Positions 16,767-25,478 are shown, counted from the stretch's first letter. The stretch: 64,000 nucleotides of DNA from Chryseobacterium defluvii (GCF_003634775.1 NZ_RBXB01000003.1:1-64000); one strand, 5' to 3'. Made by a program: numbers and translations. The notes: generated by a model not told the origin, from the letters alone.

Positions 16767-18995
16767 TTATTGTATTATTGGCAATTCAATATAGCTATCG
16801 GTAAACCACTTTATCTCTAAAGGATCTTTTGCATCCGCAATCGTCTCATCACTTACATCTTTTCCTGATCCGTAGTTCACCTGGTATTCCGGAGTTTTAT
16901 TGACTCCTAACAATACGATCAGCCTGCTGCCCTTCGGTATCTTTTTACCAACGAATGTTGGGTTATCAATAGAAATGGTTTCCACTTTACCTGGTTTCAA
17001 CAGATGTCTTTTTTCGCGGTTCCTGGTATAGCTGGCTCTTCCTAAGTAATTTGACAGGTAAAAAGCTTCATGATCAGGTTGTATTTGGATCAGGGATATG
17101 ATAATATCCATATCTTTTTTATTGATCTCAGCTTTAAGCTTCGCCTTAAATGCTCCGTTAAGGATAAGGTCTTTATCCAAAATATCCGTTTGATATACAA
17201 CGGTATTATTAACTCTCAGGCTATCATTCTTTCCGTATTTGTAATAAATACTTTTCGTATCTCTATCTTTGAAATCAATGATCTGCTTGACAAAGTCATT
17301 TTTTGCAGGCTTTACCTTCAGCAACGGCTGGGCTGCATCCGGGCCTTTGGCAAAATAAAGTTTCAACGTATTGTTATGGCTCGCTTCCAGGCTCGGGAAG
17401 TGTTGCCATTCATTGGTGTCCATGATCTGAACATTTACTTTATCCTTTAATAATTCAGGTTTCTTTCCATCTTTCATAACATAGTCAAACCAGGAAAAAG
17501 CAAGGTCACTGATATTGATTCGAGCCGCCTGATCCACGGTGTAGCCCCTTAATACGTTAGTAGCGTAGCTTTGAGCACCGCCATGATCATAAGGGCCAAT
17601 AATCATATAATGATTGGGATTCTTATTGTATCTATAGTATTCTTTAAAGTAATATAAAGCCCCTAACTGATCTGCGTCATAAAATCCTGTAGTGGTAAGG
17701 ACCGGGATATTAATTTTCCCGAACTCTTTTTTATAAGGGACCATACTCTTCCAGTATTTATCATAACCCGGATGGTCTAACCACCGTTGAAAGATCTTAT
17801 TTTTCTTACCTTCAAAAGTATCCAAAGCCCTGAACGATTTTCCGCTCTTATACCATGCCGTATTTACGGAATCCCATTTCTTATAGTTTCTAAAACCCTC
17901 TTCATCGGTAAGATTATTGGTAGTGACATAGGAAATCCATTGCAGCATATAACTCATAAATACATTATTGGTCATAGGATAATCGATACCAATTCCTACA
18001 GCAACCTGAGGAATTACGGTTTTTAAAGCCGGATGCATTCTTTTGGTAGCGGCCCACTGACTGAAGCCCAGATAACTTCCTCCGATCATCCCTACCTTAC
18101 CGTTATTCCAGCTTTGCTTACTTATCCAATCGATAACATCATACAAATCCTCTGCTTCGTGTTCAAAAGGTTCTATTTCATCGGTACTGGTTCTTTTTCC
18201 TCTTGTATTGACTACTACTCCTACGTAATTATAGGCTACCGCTCTTTTGCCTAATGCCCCGTCATAATTTCCGGCATAAATATTATTAGTCAATATAGCC
18301 GGTAAAGGCTGATTATTATTCCTGCTTCTTGTTACCGTTACACTCACAGTTCCTCCTTTTTTGGTCTTCAAATCCGTAGTCTCCACTAAATATTTTTCCT
18401 TTTCTTTACGGGCCAATAGATCCTTCACTCTTTGCTGAATTCCGGAAGAGATTTTATAATCCAAATAGCTGAAGCCTAAGCCTGTTACCGAATTAAGACT
18501 GATACTATCGTTTTTTAAAGATTCAAGCGTTTTTTTGAAATTATCTTTACGCATCATGATATTTTCAGCAAATACATCCGCAATACGGAATGAATATTTA
18601 TCCGGTAAGGTAGCATACTTTATATCGAACGCTTTATCCAATGCCCCCGAAAAATCAGTTTTCTCATTTTTCTCGATGTCTTTGGCCATTGCATATATTT
18701 CATAATTGATGAATTTTATGGAAGCACTGTTTTTATCAGCAAAAGCTTCGCGGTATGCCTGTATTGTGGCTACTGATTTTTTGTAATTGCCTGCCAGAAT
18801 ATCAAATTTGAATGCCCTTTCGAGAGAATCCAATCTTTTAGGCTTTTTATAATTTTCAGAAATTTTAGAGGCTATTGTTGAAATATTTTTTTCAAGATTA
18901 GCAGAATCTGTTAAGGCTACCTTCGGCCAGAAGAATTTTTGAGCTGAAAGCAGGTTCATGAAGAATAAGGCTGCAAGGATTAATTTTAGTTTCAT
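16767..18995 (-). CDS. Secreted CocE/NonD-type hydrolase (peptidase S15 family)
   Basis: A 742-residue protein with a signal peptide (MKLKLILAALFFMNLLSAQ). About 180 residues of unassigned helical sequence precede the S15 alpha/beta-hydrolase domain: nucleophile in IGGSYLGF (Ser307), an aspartate in TTGFYDADQLG, and the catalytic His in IGPYDHGGAQ. The final ~200 residues form the jelly-roll C-terminal domain found in X-Pro dipeptidyl-peptidases and cocaine esterases. Bacteroidota members hydrolyse acyl or peptide bonds with unknown substrates; export to the periplasm or surface follows from the signal peptide. A stand-alone gene, divergent from the peptide export locus. Confidence 0.85.
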   Translation of the reverse strand: MKLKLILAALFFMNLLSAQKFFWPKVALTDSANLEKNISTIASKISENYKKPKRLDSLERAFKFDILAGNYKKSVATIQAYREAFADKNSASIKFINYEIYAMAKDIEKNEKTDFSGALDKAFDIKYATLPDKYSFRIADVFAENIMMRKDNFKKTLESLKNDSISLNSVTGLGFSYLDYKISSGIQQRVKDLLARKEKEKYLVETTDLKTKKGGTVSVTVTRSRNNNQPLPAILTNNIYAGNYDGALGKRAVAYNYVGVVVNTRGKRTSTDEIEPFEHEAEDLYDVIDWISKQSWNNGKVGMIGGSYLGFSQWAATKRMHPALKTVIPQVAVGIGIDYPMTNNVFMSYMLQWISYVTTNNLTDEEGFRNYKKWDSVNTAWYKSGKSFRALDTFEGKKNKIFQRWLDHPGYDKYWKSMVPYKKEFGKINIPVLTTTGFYDADQLGALYYFKEYYRYNKNPNHYMIIGPYDHGGAQSYATNVLRGYTVDQAARINISDLAFSWFDYVMKDGKKPELLKDKVNVQIMDTNEWQHFPSLEASHNNTLKLYFAKGPDAAQPLLKVKPAKNDFVKQIIDFKDRDTKSIYYKYGKNDSLRVNNTVVYQTDILDKDLILNGAFKAKLKAEINKKDMDIIISLIQIQPDHEAFYLSNYLGRASYTRNREKRHLLKPGKVETISIDNPTFVGKKIPKGSRLIVLLGVNKTPEYQVNYGSGKDVSDETIADAKDPLEIKWFTDSYIELPIIQ

Positions 18996-19096
18996 ATTAA
19001 TATGTATAAAAGGTGTTTATCAAAAATTTGCTCTGTTAAATCAATATTATGTTATCGATTTCTTATTGTTTCTACTATTATTTTTTAAAGACAAAA

Positions 19097-19104
19097 CAAA
19101 TTTA
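19097..19104 (-). promoter_or_regulatory. Possible -7 box of the S15 hydrolase gene
   Basis: TAAATTTG on the minus strand matches the consensus exactly and would give a leader of about 95 bases before the ATG at 18995. No TTTG is visible at the -33 position, so confidence is limited. Confidence 0.35.
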
Positions 19105-19211
19105 GTTATAAATTCACTCTGTAAATCAGCTTCATGTAAATATCTCACACTAAAATGAAAAAATATTTGTTTTTTTAAAACATCTCCGTATTTTAGTTTA
19201 AAAAAATCAAC

Positions 19212-20720
19212 ATGACTTTTGATAAACTCATTCACTATCTTAAACTGGACAAACAGGAATTTCTTTTCCAATTTAATTCGCATCCGAATTATCCTTCTGC
19301 ACTGGCTTTTAGCGATACTCTAAATTTCATGGGCGTAAGAAATGATGCTTATGAGCTTGACAAAGAGTACTGGGATGAGTTGCCCGAAGAATTTATTGCC
19401 ATTGTAGAAAACTCATTCTCATTGGTGAAAAAATCCGGGAATAATTATTCGGTTTATTCTGATAAGGCTAAAACTTTAAACCGGGAGGAATTGCATAAAA
19501 AATCTTCAGACTTTGTTCTTCTTTTTGAAAAGGATGAAAAATCCGATCATAAATCCATCAGCAATTTCAAACCTTTTATATATGCCATTTTTGCCCTTAT
19601 AGCAATCTATTCAGTAATCAGCCTGAGTTGGTTTGAAACTGTTTTTACGGTCCTTTCAATCGCCGGGGTCTATATTTCTTTGGAAATCTTCAATCAGAAA
19701 TTCGGAAGTACATCCACCGTTATTGGCAGTATTTGCGGGGAGACTTCTACCCAGCAGACTACAAATTCCTGCGACAAAATCATTACCCAGGATAAAACCA
19801 GCTTTTTAGGGCTTAAATTTTCGGATCTTTCTTTAATTTATTTTATCGGAATTTCAATTTTGAGCTTGTTTTTACCCACCACAGCATTTGTTATTAAAGG
19901 ATTTACACTAGTCTCCATTATTGCTATTGGGTATTCATTATATATTCAGGCTTTTGTAGAAAAAACATTTTGCAGGGTTTGCCTTTTAATTATAGCTATT
20001 CTCACTGCGCAATTATTGATCAGCTTTTTATTTTTTGAAAACTTATTTTTCAGCATATCCACACTTTTATTAGCTGTTATTGTATGGGTGGTGGTATTTT
20101 CTGCCGTATTGTCTCTTAATAAAATTCTTACAGAGAAAGAGATTTTAAAAAAATCCAATGCCAAGAACTTGAGATTCAAAAGAAATTACGAGTTGTTTAA
20201 AAGAGAACTTACAGAAAAAGAAAAAGTTTACTTTACGGATAATCATACCTTATCATTAGGAAACAAAAATTCCAGGCTGCACATTGCAGTGGTTTCTAAT
20301 CCATATTGCGGCTTTTGCAAGGGTGCACATGAAATTCTGGAAGGACTTCTCAAAAAATATCCTAATGATATTTCGGTTCAGATCAGATTCAACTATACTT
20401 CTGAAAAAGCCAATGAAAAGTATACCGCTCTGGTTTCGGATCTTTTCACCATTTACAAAAACAAGCCTGAAAAAGAATTCCTGGATGCCGTAGAAAATTG
20501 GTTTGAATATAAGGATGAAAATAAAATAAAAGAAATAGCAGGAACGAATTCCGTTCAGGAAGACCTGAATCCATTAATTCAAATTGGTAAGGAGAACAGC
20601 AATGCGGGGATCAACTTTACTCCGGTATTTGTGATCAATGGCTATCAATTCCCAGACAAATATGACCGTGAAGATATTTGGTACTTTATTGATGAGCTCA
20701 TGGAAGATGAGGAATTATAA
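19212..20720 (+). CDS. VKOR-thioredoxin fusion with degenerate C39-like N-terminal domain
   Basis: A 502-residue membrane protein expected to make disulfide bonds. Residues 1-110 resemble a C39 peptidase fold (HPNYPSALAFSDTLNFMGV, then a closing FVLLFEKDE) but contain no cysteine, so they cannot be catalytic and may bind peptide leaders. About 120-300 is a vitamin K epoxide reductase domain with five helices, the quinone-facing CRVC pair (Cys254, Cys257) and loop cysteines Cys175 and Cys187. About 340-502 is a thioredoxin-like domain with SNPYCGFCKGAHE (Cys366, Cys369) and a cis-Pro segment FTPVFVINGY. It immediately precedes five cysteine-rich peptide genes and the exporter, so oxidative folding of those peptides is the likely role. 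Confidence 0.88.
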   Translation: MTFDKLIHYLKLDKQEFLFQFNSHPNYPSALAFSDTLNFMGVRNDAYELDKEYWDELPEEFIAIVENSFSLVKKSGNNYSVYSDKAKTLNREELHKKSSDFVLLFEKDEKSDHKSISNFKPFIYAIFALIAIYSVISLSWFETVFTVLSIAGVYISLEIFNQKFGSTSTVIGSICGETSTQQTTNSCDKIITQDKTSFLGLKFSDLSLIYFIGISILSLFLPTTAFVIKGFTLVSIIAIGYSLYIQAFVEKTFCRVCLLIIAILTAQLLISFLFFENLFFSISTLLLAVIVWVVVFSAVLSLNKILTEKEILKKSNAKNLRFKRNYELFKRELTEKEKVYFTDNHTLSLGNKNSRLHIAVVSNPYCGFCKGAHEILEGLLKKYPNDISVQIRFNYTSEKANEKYTALVSDLFTIYKNKPEKEFLDAVENWFEYKDENKIKEIAGTNSVQEDLNPLIQIGKENSNAGINFTPVFVINGYQFPDKYDREDIWYFIDELMEDEEL

Positions 20721-20748
20721 AATAATTCAAAAGTAAATAAAAATTCAC

Positions 20749-20756
20749 TACCTTAG
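20749..20756 (+). promoter_or_regulatory. Weak -7 box before the first peptide gene
   Basis: TACCTTAG matches seven of eight positions of TAnnTTTG and lies 46 bases before the first peptide ATG, in the only sizeable gap after the VKOR gene. It could give the peptide genes a higher expression level than the enzyme gene. Confidence 0.25.
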
Positions 20757-20802
20757 GAAAAATTACAAAATAACTCACATACACCAATCTAAAAAGTTTA
20801 TT

Positions 20803-20976
20803 ATGAAAAATCTAAAAAAGATTTCTAGAGAAAACCTTCGAATCATCAACGGAGGACTTAGAATGTGTCCGCAAGATGGAAACTGCGGATCAGGATGGTG
20901 CTGTTCCAACGGCGCATGCAGATTAATATCCGGAGCAAGTCCATCTACTTATTTGTGTGATGCCATTCCGGTATAA
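20803..20976 (+). CDS. Double-glycine leader peptide 1, six cysteines
   Basis: A 57-residue precursor. The leader MKNLKKISRENLRIINGG (18 residues) ends in the GG cleavage signal read by C39 peptidases. The 39-residue core has cysteines at 22, 28, 33, 34, 39 and 52, in the order C-C-CC-C-C used by inhibitor cystine knots. Such short Chryseobacterium precursors are usually called bacteriocin-like; the biological target is unknown. It is the first of three similar genes in tandem between the VKOR fusion and the exporter. Confidence 0.85.
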   Translation: MKNLKKISRENLRIINGGLRMCPQDGNCGSGWCCSNGACRLISGASPSTYLCDAIPV

Positions 20977-21013
20977 TTTATTTCACCAGTACATTTTAAA
21001 CCAAGTTATTATT

Positions 21014-21184
21014 ATGAAAAATCTAAAGAAACTCAACCGAAATCAACTAAAAGTGGTTACAGGAGGTATTGCTTGCCGGGTTGATGATTACTACTGCCCG
21101 GGAACTTCTGTATGTTGTCTGAATGGCGGACCTTTTGATGGCCTTTGCAGAACACCTGAGCAAATGGCAACCCAGTGCCCTTGA
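21014..21184 (+). CDS. Double-glycine leader peptide 2, six cysteines
   Basis: A 56-residue precursor with leader MKNLKKLNRNQLKVVTGG and a 38-residue core. Cysteines are at 21, 28, 34, 35, 45 and 55, again C-C-CC-C-C with loops of 6, 5, 0, 9 and 9 residues. The frame is open 19 codons further upstream, but the ATG at 21014 restores the exact leader shared by its neighbours. The core differs from peptide 1 nearly everywhere except the cysteine order, which points to a conserved fold with diversified surface. Confidence 0.87.
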   Translation: MKNLKKLNRNQLKVVTGGIACRVDDYYCPGTSVCCLNGGPFDGLCRTPEQMATQCP

Positions 21185-21218
21185 AAATAAAAACTAATCG
21201 CAAACATCAATAATTACT

Positions 21219-21398
21219 ATGAAAAATCTTAAAAAAATCACCAGAGAAAATCTTAAAACCATTAAAGGAGGTATTACCATGGAATGCGCCCAGACGCAGG
21301 CTTCTGCAGTGTATTGTATTCAGAAAACACCACAATGCCCGCCGGATCCGGACGGTTTACTTTGTGTATATGCCTGCAATAAATGGTGTTATATATAA
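21219..21398 (+). CDS. Double-glycine leader peptide 3, six cysteines
   Basis: A 59-residue precursor with leader MKNLKKITRENLKTIKGG and a 41-residue core. Cysteines at 23, 33, 40, 49, 53 and 57 are evenly spread and lack the adjacent CC pair of peptides 1 and 2, so the disulfide fold is probably different. The core has a Pro-rich turn (CPPDPDG) and an aromatic C-terminus (NKWCYI). A terminator follows before the transporter gene. Confidence 0.82.
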   Translation: MKNLKKITRENLKTIKGGITMECAQTQASAVYCIQKTPQCPPDPDGLLCVYACNKWCYI

Positions 21399-21439
21399 TA
21401 GATTGTAAAACTTTATCCAAATTTTATTAAATTAGAAAT

Positions 21440-21465
21440 GTCGTCATATTTTTTGGCGACTTTTT
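21440..21465 (+). terminator. Terminator between peptide 3 and the ABC transporter gene
   Basis: GTCGTCA (21440-21446) pairs with TGGCGAC (21454-21460) over 7 bp including one G-U, with a 7-base loop and a following TTTTT. Its position would let the peptide genes be expressed well above the transporter, a common arrangement in bacteriocin loci. Confidence 0.6.
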
Positions 21466-21480
21466 AAATGACTATACGTT

Positions 21481-23673
21481 TTGAAGAAATTTCCTTTTTA
21501 TAAACAGCCCGATACCAAAGACTGTGGACCCACATGTCTTAGAATTGTCAGTAAATATTATGGCAAAAGTATATCCCTGCAACAAATCCGGACCCTTTCC
21601 GAAACTACCCGGGAGGGAAGTAGCTTGTTGGGTCTGAGTGATGCCGCAGAAGATTTAGGATTTCGATCCTTAGGCGTTCAGATAGATTTTAACACCCTTG
21701 CAGAAGAAGTTTCTTTTCCGTGTATCGCACATTGGAACAAGAATCACTTTGTGGTTGTCTACAAAATTGATAAAAACAACAGGGTTTATATTTCAGATCC
21801 GAGCTATGGGCTTATCACTTATACCCGAGAAGAATTCATAAGATCATGGATCGGGGAAAATGCCAATGAGAATACAGAAGAGGGAATTATCCTGATCCTT
21901 GAAACTACTCCGGCCTTCTTTCAGACAGAATTTGATGATGCGGAAAGTAAGGCCAGCTTCTCTTTTCTATCTAAATATTTATTAAAATACAAATCACTTG
22001 TTATTCAACTTGCCGTAGGACTTTTGGCGGGAAGTTTATTGTCTCTGATATTCCCGTTCCTTACACAAAGTATTGTGGATGTAGGAATACAAAACCAGGA
22101 TCTGAATTTTATCTACTTAGTTCTATTAGCTCAAATCATGCTCTTTATAGGAAGAATGGGCATTGAAGTGATCCGAAGCTGGATTCTTCTCCATCTTTCA
22201 GCAAGAATCAACATTTCCATTATTTCTGATTTCTTTATCAAGTTGATGAAGCTCCCAATCAGCTTTTTTGATACCAGAATGACCGGGGATATCATGCAGA
22301 GAATTAATGATCATCACAGAATCGAACAACTTCTCACCAGCTCTTCTTTAAATACTCTATTCTCGCTGGTTAATCTGATTATTTTCAGTATCGTCTTATT
22401 ATTCTATGATTACAGGCTATTTATTGTCTATCTGGTTGGGGCAGTTCTGTATGTTGGCTGGATCAGCTTTTTTCTTAAAAAGAGAAAAGAGCTGGATTAT
22501 AAAAGATTTTCCCAGGTTTCCCAGGAGCAAAGTAAAGTGATTGAACTTATCAATGGGATGCAGGAAATTAAAATGCATAATGCCGAAAAACAAAAACGCT
22601 GGGACTGGGAATTTTTACAGGTAAAGTTGTTTAAAATAAGAATTAAATCTCTTTCCCTTGAACAGTGGCAGTCCGTAGGAGGAAATTTCATCAATCAGAT
22701 GAAAGATATCCTGGTAAGTTTTCTGTCGGCAAAATTAGTCTTAAGCGGCAATCTTACATTAGGGATGATGCTTTCCGTACAATATATTATCGGACAGCTT
22801 AACAGTCCTTTACTTCAGCTGATTGATTTCATCAAGCAAACCCAAGATGCCAAGATTTCCCTGGAAAGATTAGGAGAAATCCACGATAAGGAAGATGAAG
22901 AAAATAAAGACGAACAATATGTTTCTGAAATTCCTAAAAAAGATATTGAGATTGAAAATGTTTCATTCCGTTATATCGGGTCGGACGTTTTTGTCTTTGA
23001 AAACCTTAATTTAACGATTCCTTACCAGAAAACGACAGCTATTGTGGGAGCAAGCGGAAGTGGAAAGACAACACTTTTGAAATTATTGATGAAGTTTTAC
23101 GAACCCAATGACGGAGATATTAAAATTGCCAACACAAGGCTCAAGAATATTTCACCAAGAAACTGGAGGGATCATTGTGGTGTGGTTATGCAGGAAGGTT
23201 ATATTTTTAATGATACAATCGCTAATAATATTGCAGTAGGTGAAGATTATATTGACAAGCAAAAGCTACGGAAAGCTGTAGAGATTGCTAACATCAAGGA
23301 TTTTATTGAAGGGCTTCCTCTGAGCTATAATACTAAGATTGGAAATGAAGGTGTTGGTGTCAGTGGTGGGCAGAAACAGAGACTGTTTATTGCAAGGGCA
23401 GTTTATAAATCCCCTGAATACATTTTTTTTGATGAAGCAACCAGCGCTCTGGATGCCAATAATGAAAAAATTATTATGGAAAACCTTGAACAGTTTTTCA
23501 AAGGTAAAACCGCTATCGTTATTGCTCACCGCCTTTCAACGGTAAAGCATGCTGATAAAATTATTGTTCTGGACAAAGGAAAGGTTGTAGAGGAAGGAAA
23601 TCATGCTGAACTGGTAGCTCTGAAAGGCGAATACTACAGATTAGTAAAAAATCAACTGGAATTAGGAAATTAA
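21481..23673 (+). CDS. Peptidase-containing ABC transporter (C39 domain), peptide exporter
   Basis: A 730-residue bifunctional exporter that removes double-glycine leaders and pumps the core peptide out. Residues 1-140 are a C39 peptidase with catalytic Cys15 (DTKDCGPTCL), His89 (NKNHFVVV) and Asp106 (YISDPSYG). A six-helix ABC membrane domain spans about 165-445. The ATPase has Walker A GASGSGKT at 523-530, signature VSGGQKQR near 627, Walker B YIFFDEATSALD and the H-loop AHRLST. No ATG is in frame at the N-terminus; the start is a TTG at 21481, giving MKKFPFYKQP. Five precursor genes flank it, three before and two after, and an HlyD-type partner gene follows, so it is the dedicated exporter of this locus. 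Confidence 0.95.
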   Translation: MKKFPFYKQPDTKDCGPTCLRIVSKYYGKSISLQQIRTLSETTREGSSLLGLSDAAEDLGFRSLGVQIDFNTLAEEVSFPCIAHWNKNHFVVVYKIDKNNRVYISDPSYGLITYTREEFIRSWIGENANENTEEGIILILETTPAFFQTEFDDAESKASFSFLSKYLLKYKSLVIQLAVGLLAGSLLSLIFPFLTQSIVDVGIQNQDLNFIYLVLLAQIMLFIGRMGIEVIRSWILLHLSARINISIISDFFIKLMKLPISFFDTRMTGDIMQRINDHHRIEQLLTSSSLNTLFSLVNLIIFSIVLLFYDYRLFIVYLVGAVLYVGWISFFLKKRKELDYKRFSQVSQEQSKVIELINGMQEIKMHNAEKQKRWDWEFLQVKLFKIRIKSLSLEQWQSVGGNFINQMKDILVSFLSAKLVLSGNLTLGMMLSVQYIIGQLNSPLLQLIDFIKQTQDAKISLERLGEIHDKEDEENKDEQYVSEIPKKDIEIENVSFRYIGSDVFVFENLNLTIPYQKTTAIVGASGSGKTTLLKLLMKFYEPNDGDIKIANTRLKNISPRNWRDHCGVVMQEGYIFNDTIANNIAVGEDYIDKQKLRKAVEIANIKDFIEGLPLSYNTKIGNEGVGVSGGQKQRLFIARAVYKSPEYIFFDEATSALDANNEKIIMENLEQFFKGKTAIVIAHRLSTVKHADKIIVLDKGKVVEEGNHAELVALKGEYYRLVKNQLELGN

Positions 23674-23727
23674 AAAGATATTTTTTCTTATTTTTATTTT
23701 ATTAACCAAATTCAAAATGTATTTATT

Positions 23728-23868
23728 ATGAAAAATTTAAAAAAAATCTCAAAAGAGGAATTGAAACAAATCAAAGGTTCCGGATTAGTATGCTCAACCG
23801 GTTATTACTGGTGCAAATACACGCAAAGCTGTATTTCTGAGGAAAGAGTTTGTACTTATATTTTATAA
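23728..23868 (+). CDS. Leader peptide 4, GS-type cleavage site, four cysteines
   Basis: A 46-residue precursor. Aligned with its neighbours the 18-residue leader is MKNLKKISKEELKQIKGS, so the cleavage pair is Gly-Ser rather than Gly-Gly. The 28-residue core is the smallest of the set, with four cysteines at 22, 29, 35 and 42 and many aromatic residues (GYYWCKYTQSC). Located 54 bases after the transporter stop and 10 bases before peptide 5. Confidence 0.78.
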   Translation: MKNLKKISKEELKQIKGSGLVCSTGYYWCKYTQSCISEERVCTYIL

Positions 23869-23878
23869 AACATCTATT

Positions 23879-24085
23879 ATGAAACTCCTCAGGAAAGTCT
23901 CACGACAACATTTAAAGGATGTATACGGAGCAGGTCCCGTACAACCTTCGCCATGCAATTGTTTCTGCTATGTAAACGGAATCAAGGTATGGAATGCATG
24001 CAACCAGTATTGTCCGGGTGGAGAAGTAATACCGGGCGTCGAGCCGGGAAACCATCCTAACTGCAGTTACAAATTACCATTGTAA
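23879..24085 (+). CDS. Leader peptide 5, GA-type cleavage site, six cysteines
   Basis: A 68-residue precursor whose 18-residue leader MKLLRKVSRQHLKDVYGA diverges from the others but keeps the spacing and ends in Gly-Ala, an accepted C39 site. The 50-residue core is Pro- and Gly-rich with cysteines at 26, 28, 30, 41, 45 and 62; the CxCxC start is unique within the cluster. It lies directly after peptide 4 and before a strong terminator and the HlyD gene. Confidence 0.8.
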   Translation: MKLLRKVSRQHLKDVYGAGPVQPSPCNCFCYVNGIKVWNACNQYCPGGEVIPGVEPGNHPNCSYKLPL

Positions 24086-24101
24086 CTATTTTGAAAAATT
24101 C

Positions 24102-24132
24102 AATCAAAATCCTCATGATGAGGATTTTGATT
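24102..24132. terminator. Terminator between peptide 5 and the HlyD gene
   Basis: A 15-bp perfect inverted repeat (24102-24116 with 24118-24132) with core ATCCTCAT/ATGAGGAT, followed by T-rich sequence. It is strong enough to limit read-through from the peptide genes into the HlyD gene. Confidence 0.75.
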
Positions 24133-24151
24133 TTCACCCCTTAAATTTCAC

Positions 24152-25450
24152 ATGGAAAAAGATATTTTAGATAATATAGAACTTCGCTCCGAAAGTGTAC
24201 AGGATATACTTACACAGCCTCCTCATTGGATGATCCGCTGGGGAAACACCATTATATTTATTATACTTTTACTGATTCTGGTTATGAGTTATATTATAAG
24301 GTATCCAGAATTTATTCCGGCCCCGATTATTGTAACCTCACAAAACCCACCGGAAAAGCTGGAAGCCAGAACGAATTCTAAAATTGAAAAAATATTCATT
24401 AAAAATCATCAGGAGGTCAAAAAAAACCAAATTCTGATGGTCATGCAGTCAACAGCAAACTATAAAGATGTATTAGAGCTGAAAAAGCTTGTGGATTCTC
24501 TTACTCCCGATCAGTTACGTAATTTTCCGATCCGCGAAACATCCAGATTCAAGCTTGGTGAATTGCAGGGAGATTATAATAATTTTGCCAAAGCATTCCA
24601 GGATGAGGAGCTGTTTACAAGGTTACAGCCTTATGCGCCGGAAAACCTGGCGGCCAATCAAAGCCTTTCCGAATACCGGGTTAGAATTGCTACTTTAAAG
24701 CAGCAAAAAAATCTTGAACTGGCAAAATATGAATTAACAAAGAAAAGTTATCAACGTACACAGGATCTTTATAATCAAGGGGTAATTTCTGCCGTTGAGC
24801 TGGAAAATGAAAAAATAAAATATCTTCAGGCACAACAAAGTGTAGAGAATATCAAACTTTCTTTGTCTCAGATTGAAGAAAGTATTTCCAATCTTAATAA
24901 AACAAAAAGTGGAACGGCTATTAACAGTGAGAAAGATAAAATTACCTATTCATCACAAACCTTACAATTGTTTGAGCAACTAAGAAAATCATTGAAACAG
25001 TGGGAGCAGAATTATCTGATAATTTCTTCCATAGATGGTCTTGCCAGCTTCCAGCAATTCTTTGGAGAAAATCAGTTTGTAAAAACCGGAGATGCCATTT
25101 TATCGATTTTACCTAAAAATAAAGAAACATTGGTAGGCAGAATGTTGGTTCCGGCAACAAATTCAGGAAAGATTGTTCCAGGTGAAAAGGTGCTGATCAA
25201 ACTGGATAATTACCGTTTCCAGGAATATGGTATTGTGGAAGGCAAAGTACAGAATATCTCTCTTTCTCCGGATAAGGATGGAAATTATTATGTAGATATT
25301 ATACTTCCTAAAGGACTTAAAACGAGTTACAACAAAAATCTTCCTTTTGATAAAGAATTAAAGGGTAATGCTGAAATTGTAACGCAGGATTTAAGACTTA
25401 TTGACCGTTTCTTCTATCAGATCAGAAAACTTCTTGGATATCAAAGTTAA
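24152..25450 (+). CDS. HlyD-family membrane fusion protein
   Basis: Periplasmic adaptor linking the inner-membrane exporter to an outer-membrane channel. The 432-residue protein has a short cytoplasmic N-terminus, one membrane helix at about 31-50, a biotinyl-lipoyl-like half (NSKIEKIFIKNHQEVKKNQ) near 83-101, a long helical hairpin with coiled-coil character at roughly 165-275, and a beta-barrel domain (LVGRMLVPATNSGKIVPGEKV). The outer-membrane partner is not in this locus and would be a TolC-type protein elsewhere. It closes the peptide export operon and is followed by a terminator. Confidence 0.9.
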   Translation: MEKDILDNIELRSESVQDILTQPPHWMIRWGNTIIFIILLLILVMSYIIRYPEFIPAPIIVTSQNPPEKLEARTNSKIEKIFIKNHQEVKKNQILMVMQSTANYKDVLELKKLVDSLTPDQLRNFPIRETSRFKLGELQGDYNNFAKAFQDEELFTRLQPYAPENLAANQSLSEYRVRIATLKQQKNLELAKYELTKKSYQRTQDLYNQGVISAVELENEKIKYLQAQQSVENIKLSLSQIEESISNLNKTKSGTAINSEKDKITYSSQTLQLFEQLRKSLKQWEQNYLIISSIDGLASFQQFFGENQFVKTGDAILSILPKNKETLVGRMLVPATNSGKIVPGEKVLIKLDNYRFQEYGIVEGKVQNISLSPDKDGNYYVDIILPKGLKTSYNKNLPFDKELKGNAEIVTQDLRLIDRFFYQIRKLLGYQS

Positions 25451-25478
25451 AAGAGTTTTTAAAAATTATATAAAAAAT

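Noticed and set aside
16638..16820. Open frame of 60 codons in the 16.4-16.8 kb spacer
   Set aside because: Overlaps the end of the S15 hydrolase gene on the other strand and is dominated by Lys, Phe, Leu and Ile as expected from AT-rich noncoding DNA.
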